Shown here piece after piece: positions 7,444 through 15,059 of a DNA stretch of 32,308 nt (within the stretch, counting starts at the first letter, position 1; each line of letters begins with the position of its first letter). Source of the stretch: an uncultured Rhodospirillales bacterium. GTDB lineage: Bacteria; Pseudomonadota; Alphaproteobacteria; RF32; CAG-239. The position numbers and the translations under genes were made by a program. The notes below the pieces were generated by a model, which saw only the letters and a list, made by a program, of their open reading frames with translations, was not told the origin of the DNA and did not search any database. The stretch covers positions 1 to 32,308 of the forward strand of contig CACWLK010000020.1 in NCBI GenBank assembly GCA_902761715.1, in the 5' to 3' direction.

Positions 7444-8376
7444 ATGAAATCAGAAAAAAATAAAACCATAGATATCGGACTTCTTGAGGGCAAATCTTAC
7501 CTCAAAAATTGTATTAAAGTCAGCCGCAAAACCGCTTTATCATCTATCATTGATAAAACCATCATCGGCGATTCTCTTAAGGTCATGCCCAAACTGCCTC
7601 AACAATTTGTTGACTTGCTGATTGTTGATCCGCCATATAACCTCAGCAAAGATTTTCACGGCAACAAATTTACTCAAACAGCCGATGATGAATATGAAAA
7701 ATATACCATTGAATGGATAGAAAAAGTTATTCCGCTTCTGAAGCCCAATGCCAGCATTTATGTCTGTTGCGACTGGAAATCAAGTCTGGTCATCGGACCG
7801 GTCTTGGCTCGGTATTTTAATATCAAAAACCGCATTACATGGCAACGGGAAAAAGGTCGTGGAGCCACTCAAAACTGGAAAAACGGCATGGAAGACATCT
7901 GGTTTGCCACCATGGACAAGCAATACACTTTCAATCTTGATGCCGTAAAAGTTCGCCGTAAAGTTTTGGCTCCTTACAAAAAAGACGGACAACCCAAAGA
8001 TTGGGAAGAAACCGCCGAAGGTCGTTTTCGCAACACCTGCCCCTCCAACTTTTGGGACGATATATCCATTCCTTATTGGTCCATGCCCGAAAACACTGCG
8101 CACCCAACCCAAAAACCCGAAAAGCTGATTGCCAAACTGATTTTGGCCAGTTCCAACAAAAATGATGTTATTTTTGATCCGTTCTTGGGCTCGGGAACGA
8201 CCTCTGTTACCGCACGCAAACTCGGACGTCATTTTGTCGGCATTGAACAAAACCCCAATTATTGCATTTGGGCTGAACGCCGACTTGAGTTGGCTCGCAA
8301 AAACAAACAAATTCAAGGTTACTCTGACGGAGTTTTTTGGGAACGCCACACATTAGACACCAGAAACAAACGTTAA
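7444..8376 (+). CDS. Orphan beta-class DNA methyltransferase (N6-adenine or N4-cytosine)
   Basis: A 310-residue S-adenosylmethionine-dependent methyltransferase of the N6_N4_Mtase family (PF01555). The catalytic motif IV DPPYNL is at about 60-65, and the SAM-binding motif FDPFLGSGTT comes later, near 241-250; this is the beta-class order. SMPENTAHPTQKPEKL just before it is typical of the family. ACGAGG precedes the ATG. The protein ends soon after motif X and lacks the C-terminal extension of the alphaproteobacterial cell-cycle enzyme CcrM, and its sequence around DPPY differs from CcrM, so it is probably not CcrM. No restriction endonuclease gene is adjacent, so it appears solitary. The recognition site cannot be read from sequence. 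Its stop abuts the convergent pilin-like gene. Confidence 0.88.
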   Translation: MKSEKNKTIDIGLLEGKSYLKNCIKVSRKTALSSIIDKTIIGDSLKVMPKLPQQFVDLLIVDPPYNLSKDFHGNKFTQTADDEYEKYTIEWIEKVIPLLKPNASIYVCCDWKSSLVIGPVLARYFNIKNRITWQREKGRGATQNWKNGMEDIWFATMDKQYTFNLDAVKVRRKVLAPYKKDGQPKDWEETAEGRFRNTCPSNFWDDISIPYWSMPENTAHPTQKPEKLIAKLILASSNKNDVIFDPFLGSGTTSVTARKLGRHFVGIEQNPNYCIWAERRLELARKNKQIQGYSDGVFWERHTLDTRNKR

Positions 8377-8946
8377 TTACAAAACATTAAACGTAAATAT
8401 AACGGCATTAAGCTTTCCTCTACACTCTTTTGTTGCCTGAGCAATTGATCTGAATTGTGATGACTTGCAGTTTCCTTCTCCGTCTTCCACGGCGCAGGTG
8501 CTTGAAGTTACGGTAATACTATTCGCCGCATTTACAATACTTTTGCCTTTTGCTCCCCTCAAATCAATTGTTGAAAGCTCAATACACGCTTTCGGGGGCA
8601 AATCCTTAAATCTTATGGATATAATTGTTCCGTCGCCACCACCGGTAACATAACATTGTCCGCCCAACGCATGTCGACATTTTGCAGCTTTTCCCATTTC
8701 TGTCGGTAAAATTCTTAATGCATCAACCACTGTATTATTAGCCAACTGTGTAACCGGCTGTCCACCGGCCACAGCGGTTGTCAGGTTGTGAAGGATTATA
8801 AAAAATTGATCAACTAACTTATTTGTATTATATTTTTCCATTGCTTTGGAATAACCAGCAATCCCTGCCACGGACAATACCCCGATGATAGCTAAAACTC
8901 CCAGCATTTCAACCATTGATCGACCGTATTGATTGCTCCGAACCAT
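8377..8946 (-). CDS. Type IV pilin / pseudopilin-like protein
   Basis: A 189-residue protein with a short basic leader and the prepilin cleavage/methylation signal: cleavage after Gly in YGRSMVEMLG would leave Glu at position +5, followed by the hydrophobic helix VLAIIGVLSVAGIAGY. The rest is a globular domain with several Cys (RHALGGQCYV, KACIELS, STCAVEDGEGNCK, KECRG) that could form disulfides, as in minor pilins. The ATG at 8946 has GAGGA upstream and a leader of usual size; a start at 9024 would add an unlikely 26 residues. No assembly ATPase, platform protein or prepilin peptidase is nearby, so the machinery must be encoded elsewhere. Function is inferred from the N-terminus only. Confidence 0.8.
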   Translation of the reverse strand: MVRSNQYGRSMVEMLGVLAIIGVLSVAGIAGYSKAMEKYNTNKLVDQFFIILHNLTTAVAGGQPVTQLANNTVVDALRILPTEMGKAAKCRHALGGQCYVTGGGDGTIISIRFKDLPPKACIELSTIDLRGAKGKSIVNAANSITVTSSTCAVEDGEGNCKSSQFRSIAQATKECRGKLNAVIFTFNVL

Positions 8947-9021
8947 TTTTTTAATCCTCACAATTATATTTATCATTATATAAAAGTATTGCTGTATTAT
9001 CAATATGTCTTTGCAAAAACA

Positions 9022-9056
9022 CAAAAATATCCCGAAAGCACAAGCTTTCGGGATAT
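9022..9056 (-). terminator. Terminator of kdsB
   Basis: A perfect 13-bp stem (ATATCCCGAAAGC pairing with GCTTTCGGGATAT, 4-base loop) lies 20 bases after the kdsB stop and runs into TTTTTGTG on the minus strand. Confidence 0.88.
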
Positions 9057-9075
9057 AAATGCCGACATTAGCAGA

Positions 9076-9849
9076 CTATATCAGATATTTACGGGCTTCT
9101 TCCAGTTCTTCCAACGTATCAATATCCGCCGGAGCTTCCTGGTTAAGTTTAAGGTTATTGACCAATTTAGCTCTGATCACCATTCCGTTTTCAAGCGCAC
9201 GCAACTGCTCCAAAGACTCTCTGGCTTCCAAAACCCCTACCGGTAATGACACAATTTTGCGCAGTGATTTTGCATTATAAACATAAATCCCGATATGATG
9301 ATAAAAATCATGGTTACTGCACTTTTCCGGATTACGAATAAACGGAGCCGCCGCCCGAGTAAAATATAGACAACGTCCTTCTGTCTCTCCATCACGCAAT
9401 CCCATAACAATCTTTACATTGTTCGGGCTGTCAATTTCTTCTTGAGACTTAAACACCATCCCCACGGTTGCAATATCACATCCGCTTTGTTCAACAATTT
9501 TAATCAGCTGATTATTAATTTCCGGATTAACATTAACCGCATCACCCTGAAAATTAACTACGATATCATATTTATCACCGCTCGGATCAATTTCTTTCAG
9601 CGCTGCGGCAATACGATCCGTTCCCGATGGCAACTTTGGATCTGTCAAAATTGCCTGCGCACCGAATTTTTTGCACTCATCAACAATAACCTGATCTCCG
9701 GCCGCAACATAAACATCGCCCGGCACATACTTTTTTACATTTTCATAAACCCGTTGCAAAAGGCTTTTACCGTTTATATCAAGCAAGGGTTTATTCGGCA
9801 GGCGTGTTGAAGCCATACGCACCGGAATCATGGTAACAATTTTCGACAT
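9076..9849 (-). CDS. kdsB: CMP-KDO synthetase (3-deoxy-manno-octulosonate cytidylyltransferase)
   Basis: The enzyme activates KDO with CTP to CMP-KDO, needed for the inner core of lipopolysaccharide, so the cell makes LPS. The 257-residue protein starts with the nucleotide-binding IPVRMASTRLPNKPL (about 8-22), then LPSGTDRIA, NFQGD, the HHIGIYVYNAKSL segment and LEARESLEQLRALENG, all typical of KdsB. After QGD the usual 'EP' is replaced by AVNVNPE, a mild variation. The ATG at 9849 is chosen because GGGGAGA lies upstream; a TTG start at 9876 would add nine residues. It is divergent from queA and ends at its own terminator. Confidence 0.95.
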   Translation of the reverse strand: MSKIVTMIPVRMASTRLPNKPLLDINGKSLLQRVYENVKKYVPGDVYVAAGDQVIVDECKKFGAQAILTDPKLPSGTDRIAAALKEIDPSGDKYDIVVNFQGDAVNVNPEINNQLIKIVEQSGCDIATVGMVFKSQEEIDSPNNVKIVMGLRDGETEGRCLYFTRAAAPFIRNPEKCSNHDFYHHIGIYVYNAKSLRKIVSLPVGVLEARESLEQLRALENGMVIRAKLVNNLKLNQEAPADIDTLEELEEARKYLI

Positions 9850-9926
9850 CTCAATCTCCCCTGATAGTTCTTGCAAATAATTATTCTATATACTATAACA
9901 ACAGCAAAGAAAAGGACAAAAAGACT

Positions 9927-11012
9927 ATGCAAGTGGATATTTTTGATTTTGAATTAGATCGCAGCCTGATTGCCTCACAACCGGCCAACCCTCGTGATAC
10001 TTCTCGTTTGCTTGATTTGAGTGTTGAGGACAAAATTGCCGACCGCCATTTCTATGACTTGCCCGACCTGTTGCAAAAAGGCGATTTGCTGGTCTTTAAC
10101 GACACCAAAGTCATTCCCGCCCGTCTTTACGGCGCCCGCGGAGAAGCCAAAGTCGAAGTTACTCTGTATCGCCCGGTTGACGGAATTTCATGGTGGTCCT
10201 TCATCAAAAACGCCAAACGTCTTCACCCTGGCGACCGGGTAAGTTTTTATACCGACCAAATTACCCCCGAACAAAGTGATTTTTTTGCTGAAGTTCTCGA
10301 AAAAAAAGATGATGACGGGGTTTTGATTCGTTTTTGTTGCCCGGCAGAAATATTGGCAACCAATCTGCAAAAATACGGACTTATGCCGCTTCCCCCCTAT
10401 ATCAAGCGGGATAAACCAACGGTTAAAGGAATTTGGGATAAGTATAACGATAAAGAAAACTATCAGACCATTTATGCTCATTACGAAGGCGCCGTTGCAG
10501 CCCCCACTGCCGGTCTGCATTTTACCCCAAGAGTATTTGAAGCACTTGATAAAAAGGGCATTGAAAAAGTATTCATCACTCTCCACGTCGGTGCCGGAAC
10601 TTTTTTGCCGGTCAAAACCGACGACACCAAAGACCACAAAATGCATGCCGAATATGGTGAAATTACTCCTGAAGCCTGCGAAATCATCAACCGCGCCAAA
10701 CGTGAGGGACGTCGTATAATTGCTGTTGGCACCACCTCTTTGCGTTTGCTCGAAAGTGCCGCCGATGACAAAGGCATATTGCATCCTTTTGCTGGTTCAA
10801 CCGACATCTTTATTACGCCGGGCTACAAGTTCAAGATGATTGACATGATCATTACCAACTTCCACTTACCTAAATCCACCTTATTTATGCTTATCTGTGC
10901 CATTGCCGGAATTGATCGCATGAAAAAAGCTTATCAGCACGCTATTGAGCAAAAATATCGTTTTTATTCATACGGCGACAGTTCAATTATTAAATGCGTA
11001 AATAAAATTTAA
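9927..11012 (+). CDS. queA: S-adenosylmethionine:tRNA ribosyltransferase-isomerase
   Basis: QueA transfers and rearranges the ribose of SAM onto 7-aminomethyl-7-deazaguanine in tRNA to give epoxyqueuosine, a late step of queuosine synthesis. The 361-residue protein has the family start FDFELDRSLIASQPANPRD, LLVFNDTKVIPARL, GLMPLPPYIKR, APTAGLHFT, HVGAGTFLPVK, HKMHAEYGEI and GTTSLRLLES in order, at full length. An AAAGGA ribosome binding site precedes the ATG. A membrane protein gene with a degenerate GGDEF domain follows 39 bases later on the same strand and may be co-transcribed. No tgt gene is next to it here. Confidence 0.96.
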   Translation: MQVDIFDFELDRSLIASQPANPRDTSRLLDLSVEDKIADRHFYDLPDLLQKGDLLVFNDTKVIPARLYGARGEAKVEVTLYRPVDGISWWSFIKNAKRLHPGDRVSFYTDQITPEQSDFFAEVLEKKDDDGVLIRFCCPAEILATNLQKYGLMPLPPYIKRDKPTVKGIWDKYNDKENYQTIYAHYEGAVAAPTAGLHFTPRVFEALDKKGIEKVFITLHVGAGTFLPVKTDDTKDHKMHAEYGEITPEACEIINRAKREGRRIIAVGTTSLRLLESAADDKGILHPFAGSTDIFITPGYKFKMIDMIITNFHLPKSTLFMLICAIAGIDRMKKAYQHAIEQKYRFYSYGDSSIIKCVNKI

Positions 11013-11051
11013 ACTTATCAGTGCTACAATCTCGTTTCGAAAGGAACGAAA

Positions 11052-12230
11052 TTGCTGAAAAAATACATAAATTATCTGAGACAAGTTCTCCCTTTGATGA
11101 AAAATTCCTGGCTTCCTGCCGGAATTTTGCTTGCTGTCTCATGCTTATTCATGCTCTTATCACCGTTTCCGGAAGTTGTTCAAAACATTTTGCATACGAC
11201 ATTTTATGTAATTACAATCTCAAACATTGCTATTCTAATGTTTTACAACCGCAATCGTCCCATGTTTTTTGTAATTGTAATGCTCATTAGTTACATGCTA
11301 ATCAATTACCTTAAATTTTATCACGGAGTAATTTACTATCTAACCCCTGACTATGCAAATCTCGTATTTTTATCCGTTGCCGGACTGATTTTCTTTTATT
11401 TTCTGCCGGATAGGCCGTTGTTTTCAACCGACACCGTATATTTTTTAATCATTGTTTTCGCCGCTCTCTCACTCGGAGAATTTTTGAGCTCAGTCCAAAT
11501 TAAAATTGATTTCAGTCCGTTAATTAATTTTGGTTGCGGTCTACAAATTTTTGCTTTGGTTTTGTTCGGAATAATGATTATCACCATGCTTTTGCACGCC
11601 TCCATTAAAGACCAAATACTTGATGCCAGCATGGCATACGCCTCTGTTTGCATAATGGTCGGATTTTACACCTCCAACCAACCGTCTGCTTTATCCCTGT
11701 TCTTTACCGCTGCTGCACTCATTTTATTTATTGCCACCTGCCGTCATATCTTTTTCATTTTGCGCAAAGATCCCGACACCGGACTTAATAACGCACACAG
11801 TTTTTTGGTAAAGGCCAAAAAACTTCCGCTCAAATACGGACTGGGTATTATTTGTATTGATGAATATCGCCACCTTTTACAAGCGTTTCGCAAAAACGGC
11901 ATCAACAACCTGATGGCCATGGTCAGTAAAAAAATAACCTCAATTGAGCCGGAAGCTATGCTTTTCCGTTGTACCCCGGACGAATTTGTTATCATCTTCC
12001 CGCAAGCTGAAAAGGGAACTTCTTACGATCGTCTGGATGAAATCCGCCGCCAAATTGCGGCCTCGGAATTTATTCTTCCACGAATTAAAAAACCGATTAA
12101 AATAACCGTTTCCTGCAGTATTGCCGACAAAAAACGCAGTGATGCCAACGTCAGCGACGTATTCATTCGTGCTCACCGTGCTTTACAAAAAACTTACAAA
12201 TTTACACAAAATATTACTTCAAAGGCTTAA
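11052..12230 (+). CDS. Membrane protein with degenerate GGDEF domain
   Basis: The 392-residue protein starts with a TTG at 11052, with AAGGAA five bases upstream. Residues 20-235 hold about seven hydrophobic spans, an integral-membrane sensor-like region. Residues 238-385 match the fold of a GGDEF diguanylate cyclase: DPDTGLNN at the start, IICIDEYRHLL in the strand that normally carries the metal-binding Asp, and FRCTPDEFVIIF at 305-316 where active enzymes have the GGDEF signature. The two glycines are replaced by Thr-Pro, so GTP binding and c-di-GMP synthesis are unlikely. It may be a pseudo-enzyme sensing a signal or a protein partner. No EAL domain is present. Its 3' end overlaps convergent lgt by 17 bases. 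Confidence 0.78.
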   Translation: MLKKYINYLRQVLPLMKNSWLPAGILLAVSCLFMLLSPFPEVVQNILHTTFYVITISNIAILMFYNRNRPMFFVIVMLISYMLINYLKFYHGVIYYLTPDYANLVFLSVAGLIFFYFLPDRPLFSTDTVYFLIIVFAALSLGEFLSSVQIKIDFSPLINFGCGLQIFALVLFGIMIITMLLHASIKDQILDASMAYASVCIMVGFYTSNQPSALSLFFTAAALILFIATCRHIFFILRKDPDTGLNNAHSFLVKAKKLPLKYGLGIICIDEYRHLLQAFRKNGINNLMAMVSKKITSIEPEAMLFRCTPDEFVIIFPQAEKGTSYDRLDEIRRQIAASEFILPRIKKPIKITVSCSIADKKRSDANVSDVFIRAHRALQKTYKFTQNITSKA

Positions 12231-13011
12231 GTGCAAACCGCCACAGCAGGAACATACCAAACAACACCACCGGCACCGACAACAACTGCCCCATAGTCAT
12301 TATTCCGAACAAAAATCCGATTTGCTCGTCCGGCTGGCGAAAATATTCAATTATAATCCTGAACACCCCATACATCAGCACAAACAAAGCTGACGCCAAC
12401 CCTCTGCGCTCTCTGATTGCTCGTTGACGCCATAACAGATTGAGCACGATAAATATAATTAAGCCCTCACTTATTGCCTCATATATTTGCGACGGGTGAC
12501 GCGGAAAATATCCTCCCGACGGAAAGCAAACCGCCCACGGAACATCAGTGATTCTGCCCCACAGTTCGTCATTAATAAAATTAGCAATGCGGCCCAAAAA
12601 TATACCTATCGGTGCAAACAATGCAGCTAAATCAGTTAACAGCCAAAAATTTACTTTTCGGGAATGAGCAGTATATAAAAGTCCCAGTACTGCTCCTACT
12701 GCTCCGCCGTGAAATGACATTCCACCGTGCCAAAGCTCAAAAATTTTCAGAGGATGATGCCAAAAAAAATCAAATCCGTAAAACAAAACATACCCTAAAC
12801 GCCCACCGACAATAATTCCCAAAGTTGTATAGAACACAGCATCTTCAACTTGCTGACGGGTTAATTTGAGATCATATTTTTTCATCATACGCAACGCCAA
12901 AAACCACGCTGCCACAATCCCCAGCAAATAAGCCATTGAATACCAACGAATTGACAAACTGCCGATTGAAAACATAATCGGCGATATCGACGGAAACTCT
13001 AAACAGGGCAT
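12214..13011 (-). CDS. lgt: Prolipoprotein diacylglyceryl transferase
   Basis: Lgt transfers diacylglycerol from phosphatidylglycerol to the lipobox cysteine of prolipoproteins in the inner membrane. The 265-residue protein has about seven spans and the key motifs: WHGGMSFHGG (95-103), the signature GRIANFINDELWGR (140-153) with its conserved Arg and Asn, and RHPSQIYEA. The ATG at 13011 is chosen because GGAAGG lies upstream; a TTG five codons earlier is possible but would put that site inside the gene. It is a plausible processor of the lipoproteins encoded at 26136-27770. The last 17 bases overlap the end of the convergent GGDEF-like gene. Confidence 0.95.
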   Translation of the reverse strand: MPCLEFPSISPIMFSIGSLSIRWYSMAYLLGIVAAWFLALRMMKKYDLKLTRQQVEDAVFYTTLGIIVGGRLGYVLFYGFDFFWHHPLKIFELWHGGMSFHGGAVGAVLGLLYTAHSRKVNFWLLTDLAALFAPIGIFLGRIANFINDELWGRITDVPWAVCFPSGGYFPRHPSQIYEAISEGLIIFIVLNLLWRQRAIRERRGLASALFVLMYGVFRIIIEYFRQPDEQIGFLFGIMTMGQLLSVPVVLFGMFLLWRFALKPLK

Positions 13012-13269
13012 TTTATTTCCTTCCAAATTTCGTAATTAGTAAAAAGTATATTAATTTTCCCAAACATATCCACATCAAAAAAAATTATTCAACAGATAAC
13101 GTTTTAATAAATTGATTTTTAATAAAAAAATATTTTTTTGCTCAAATCTTTTTTTGAATAAAGTGGAAAACTCGAATCCCTCGATTGTAAAATACGACTC
13201 GATAATGATATTTATAAAAGCAACAGATTTATTGTATTCAAAAAGCCGTTTTTGGGGAGAAAATTTTTG

Positions 13270-13767
13270 ATGAATTTGGCTGAAAAGCTCCAGACATACA
13301 CAAACCCGATTGATGAAATCGAGAATTTTCTCAACGCTCATGCATACACCACCGAGCGCCGTGGCAATAACGAAATTGTCGTTGAAATTCAGGGCAAATG
13401 GAATGATATGCTGGTTTTTTTCTCCTTTGAAGAAAACATGCAATGCCTGCACATTTCCTGCCTTATGGACATTGAGACCACTATTGAAAATAAAAGCAAA
13501 ATTTTTGAACTCCTCGCCATGATCAATGACAACATGTGGGTCGGTCATTTTTCTTACTGGACTGAGCAAAAAATGCCGATTTATCGCCACTCTTTATTCT
13601 ATAACCGGAACAACGCCAATTTAGAGCTTCAAATCGCACAAATACTAGATATTGCCGTTAAAGAGTGTGAGCGTATGTATCCGGTGTTCAAAGTCGTTTT
13701 GACCAAAGGCATGGAGCCTGCTCAGGCGCTCTATCCGTTATTGATGGAAACCTCCGGTCAAGCATAA
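13270..13767 (+). CDS. YbjN-domain protein
   Basis: A 165-residue soluble protein. A start region with an acidic helix (IDEIENFLNAHAY), a beta-rich core (NEIVVEIQGKWNDMLVFFSF), and MINDNMWVGHFSYW at about 88-101 resemble the YbjN family (PF10722, seen in alphaproteobacteria). The fold is related to secretion-chaperone-like sensory proteins; the molecular role is unproven. GGGGAGA precedes the ATG at 13270 by nine bases. The gene stands alone between an AT-rich upstream stretch (13012-13269, no other gene seen; it contains three CTCGA repeats and two GANTC sites) and a bidirectional terminator. Confidence 0.75.
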   Translation: MNLAEKLQTYTNPIDEIENFLNAHAYTTERRGNNEIVVEIQGKWNDMLVFFSFEENMQCLHISCLMDIETTIENKSKIFELLAMINDNMWVGHFSYWTEQKMPIYRHSLFYNRNNANLELQIAQILDIAVKECERMYPVFKVVLTKGMEPAQALYPLLMETSGQA

Positions 13768-13800
13768 CAAAAAAGGGCGCATGGCGCCCCTTTTTTGTTA
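13766..13800. terminator. Bidirectional terminator between ybjN-like gene and mltG cluster
   Basis: AACAAAAAAGGGCGC pairs with GCGCCCCTTTTTTGTT (one extra C) across a 3-base loop. T runs are present on both strands, so it can serve the convergent transcripts on either side. Confidence 0.85.
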
Positions 13801-13809
13801 CCTGATGGA

Positions 13810-14103
13810 CTAGTCTTTCTTGTAGTTTTCAAAGTTGCGACACAATCGACGATGGAAAATCCTCGCTCTCTGTGAGGTTTTTCGCACTTGTATCCGGCGA
13901 GAAACATCACTTGAATTCTCATTAAACGGGTTGACTTCTGTCACTTGTGGCGGATCAATTCGAAAATCAGAAATAAATCCTTGTGCCTGCAGAATAAAAT
14001 TCAGGCATAAACGAAGCTTCTTCAGCATAAGCATAGGCATAAAAATTAAAGTTAATAATCGCTGTAACTGCTGAAGTTTACAAAAATTGCATCGCCATTG
14101 CAA
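13810..14103 (-). CDS. Uncertain ORF in frame behind mltG
   Basis: This frame continues mltG directly: only the mltG TAG (14104-14106) separates them, and it then stays open for 97 codons to the stop just before the bidirectional terminator. If independently translated it would need the TTG at 14103 or an internal ATG, none with a clear ribosome binding site. The middle is hydrophobic (LLTLIFMPMLMLKKLRL) and the C-terminal third is strongly basic (RRIQVRKTSQRARIFHRR). No family is recognised. It may be a C-terminal extension lost to a stop mutation, a read-through tail, a small gene, or chance. Confidence 0.35.
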   Translation of the reverse strand: MQWRCNFCKLQQLQRLLTLIFMPMLMLKKLRLCLNFILQAQGFISDFRIDPPQVTEVNPFNENSSDVSRRIQVRKTSQRARIFHRRLCRNFENYKKD

Positions 14104-15057
14104 CTACTTATTTTGCAAAAATTTCCGATACAAAATCACATTATCATTGTGCTCATTCAACGTTTTGGCAAAACGGTGTCCCCCGTTACCACTGGCTACA
14201 AAGTACAAATAATCTGACTCACTCGGATTTGCAGCCGCCATAATAGCTTCTTTTCCGGGGTTACAAATCGGTGCCGGCGGCAAACCATAATATTTATAAG
14301 TATTATAGGGGCTGTCATATTCTAAATCTTTTTTCAAAAGCGCACGTCCCAACTCAACCTTTCCTTTGGTAATTGCATAAATCACCGTCGGATCAGTCTG
14401 CAACATCATACCTTTGCCGAGACGATTAGCAAAAACCGCCGCTACATCGGGACGTTCTTCCGGCATACCGGTTTCTTTTTCAACAATTGAGGCCAAAACT
14501 AACAATTCTTCTTTACTTTTTATATTGGCATTATGGTTTTCGTTCCAAGTTTTTTCCAAAAAGTTATTTAAATCACTCTGCGCTTTTAGCACAATACTGT
14601 CACGGCTATCCCCGCGCGAAAAAGTATATGTTTCCGGCAATATCGAACCTTCAGGCATATCAACACTGATATCACCGGACAAATAGGGCTCATTGTTTAA
14701 AATTGTGCGAATTTGCGCCGAAGTCAAACCCTCCGCAATTGTAACCCGACGATAAAACACCTCGCCTTTCAACAGTTGACCGGCAACTTGCAACATATTC
14801 ATATGCGGAGCAAACATATACTCTCCGGCTTTCAGACTTTTATCGACTTTCAAAGCTCTGACTACAATACGAAACAGCAGAGGTGAGTTTATCACCCCTG
14901 CTGTTTTCAAATTTTGTGCCATACTTCGAACACTTTCGCCTTTTTGCAAAACAAAGCTTGTGCTTTCTCCGAGTGCATTTGGACAATTAACGCCGTACCA
15001 TATTGCCCCGACAGCTACCATCATTGCCATAACTATCGAAACAAATAATGCTTTCAT
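14104..15057 (-). CDS. mltG: Endolytic transglycosylase MltG
   Basis: MltG cleaves nascent peptidoglycan glycan strands at the inner membrane and sets their length. The 317-residue protein has one N-terminal membrane anchor (about 4-22), a LysM-like stretch (FVLQKGESVRSMAQNL), and the YceG/MltG domain with the catalytic Glu193 in ASIVEKETGMPEERP, LQTDPTVIYAI, and the terminal NPSESDYLYFVASGNGGHRF. Length is slightly short but complete. It starts two bases after the fabF stop, so it is in the fabF operon, an arrangement common in alphaproteobacteria. The frame stays open beyond its TAG (see 13810-14103). Confidence 0.94.
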   Translation of the reverse strand: MKALFVSIVMAMMVAVGAIWYGVNCPNALGESTSFVLQKGESVRSMAQNLKTAGVINSPLLFRIVVRALKVDKSLKAGEYMFAPHMNMLQVAGQLLKGEVFYRRVTIAEGLTSAQIRTILNNEPYLSGDISVDMPEGSILPETYTFSRGDSRDSIVLKAQSDLNNFLEKTWNENHNANIKSKEELLVLASIVEKETGMPEERPDVAAVFANRLGKGMMLQTDPTVIYAITKGKVELGRALLKKDLEYDSPYNTYKYYGLPPAPICNPGKEAIMAAANPSESDYLYFVASGNGGHRFAKTLNEHNDNVILYRKFLQNK

Positions 15058-15059
15058 CG

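Noticed and set aside
10188..10784. 198-codon minus-strand frame within queA
   Set aside because: Antisense shadow of a complete and well-conserved gene.
13075..13590. 171-codon minus-strand frame opposite the YbjN-like gene
   Set aside because: No ribosome binding site, it covers AT-rich non-coding sequence, and the opposite strand has the recognisable family.
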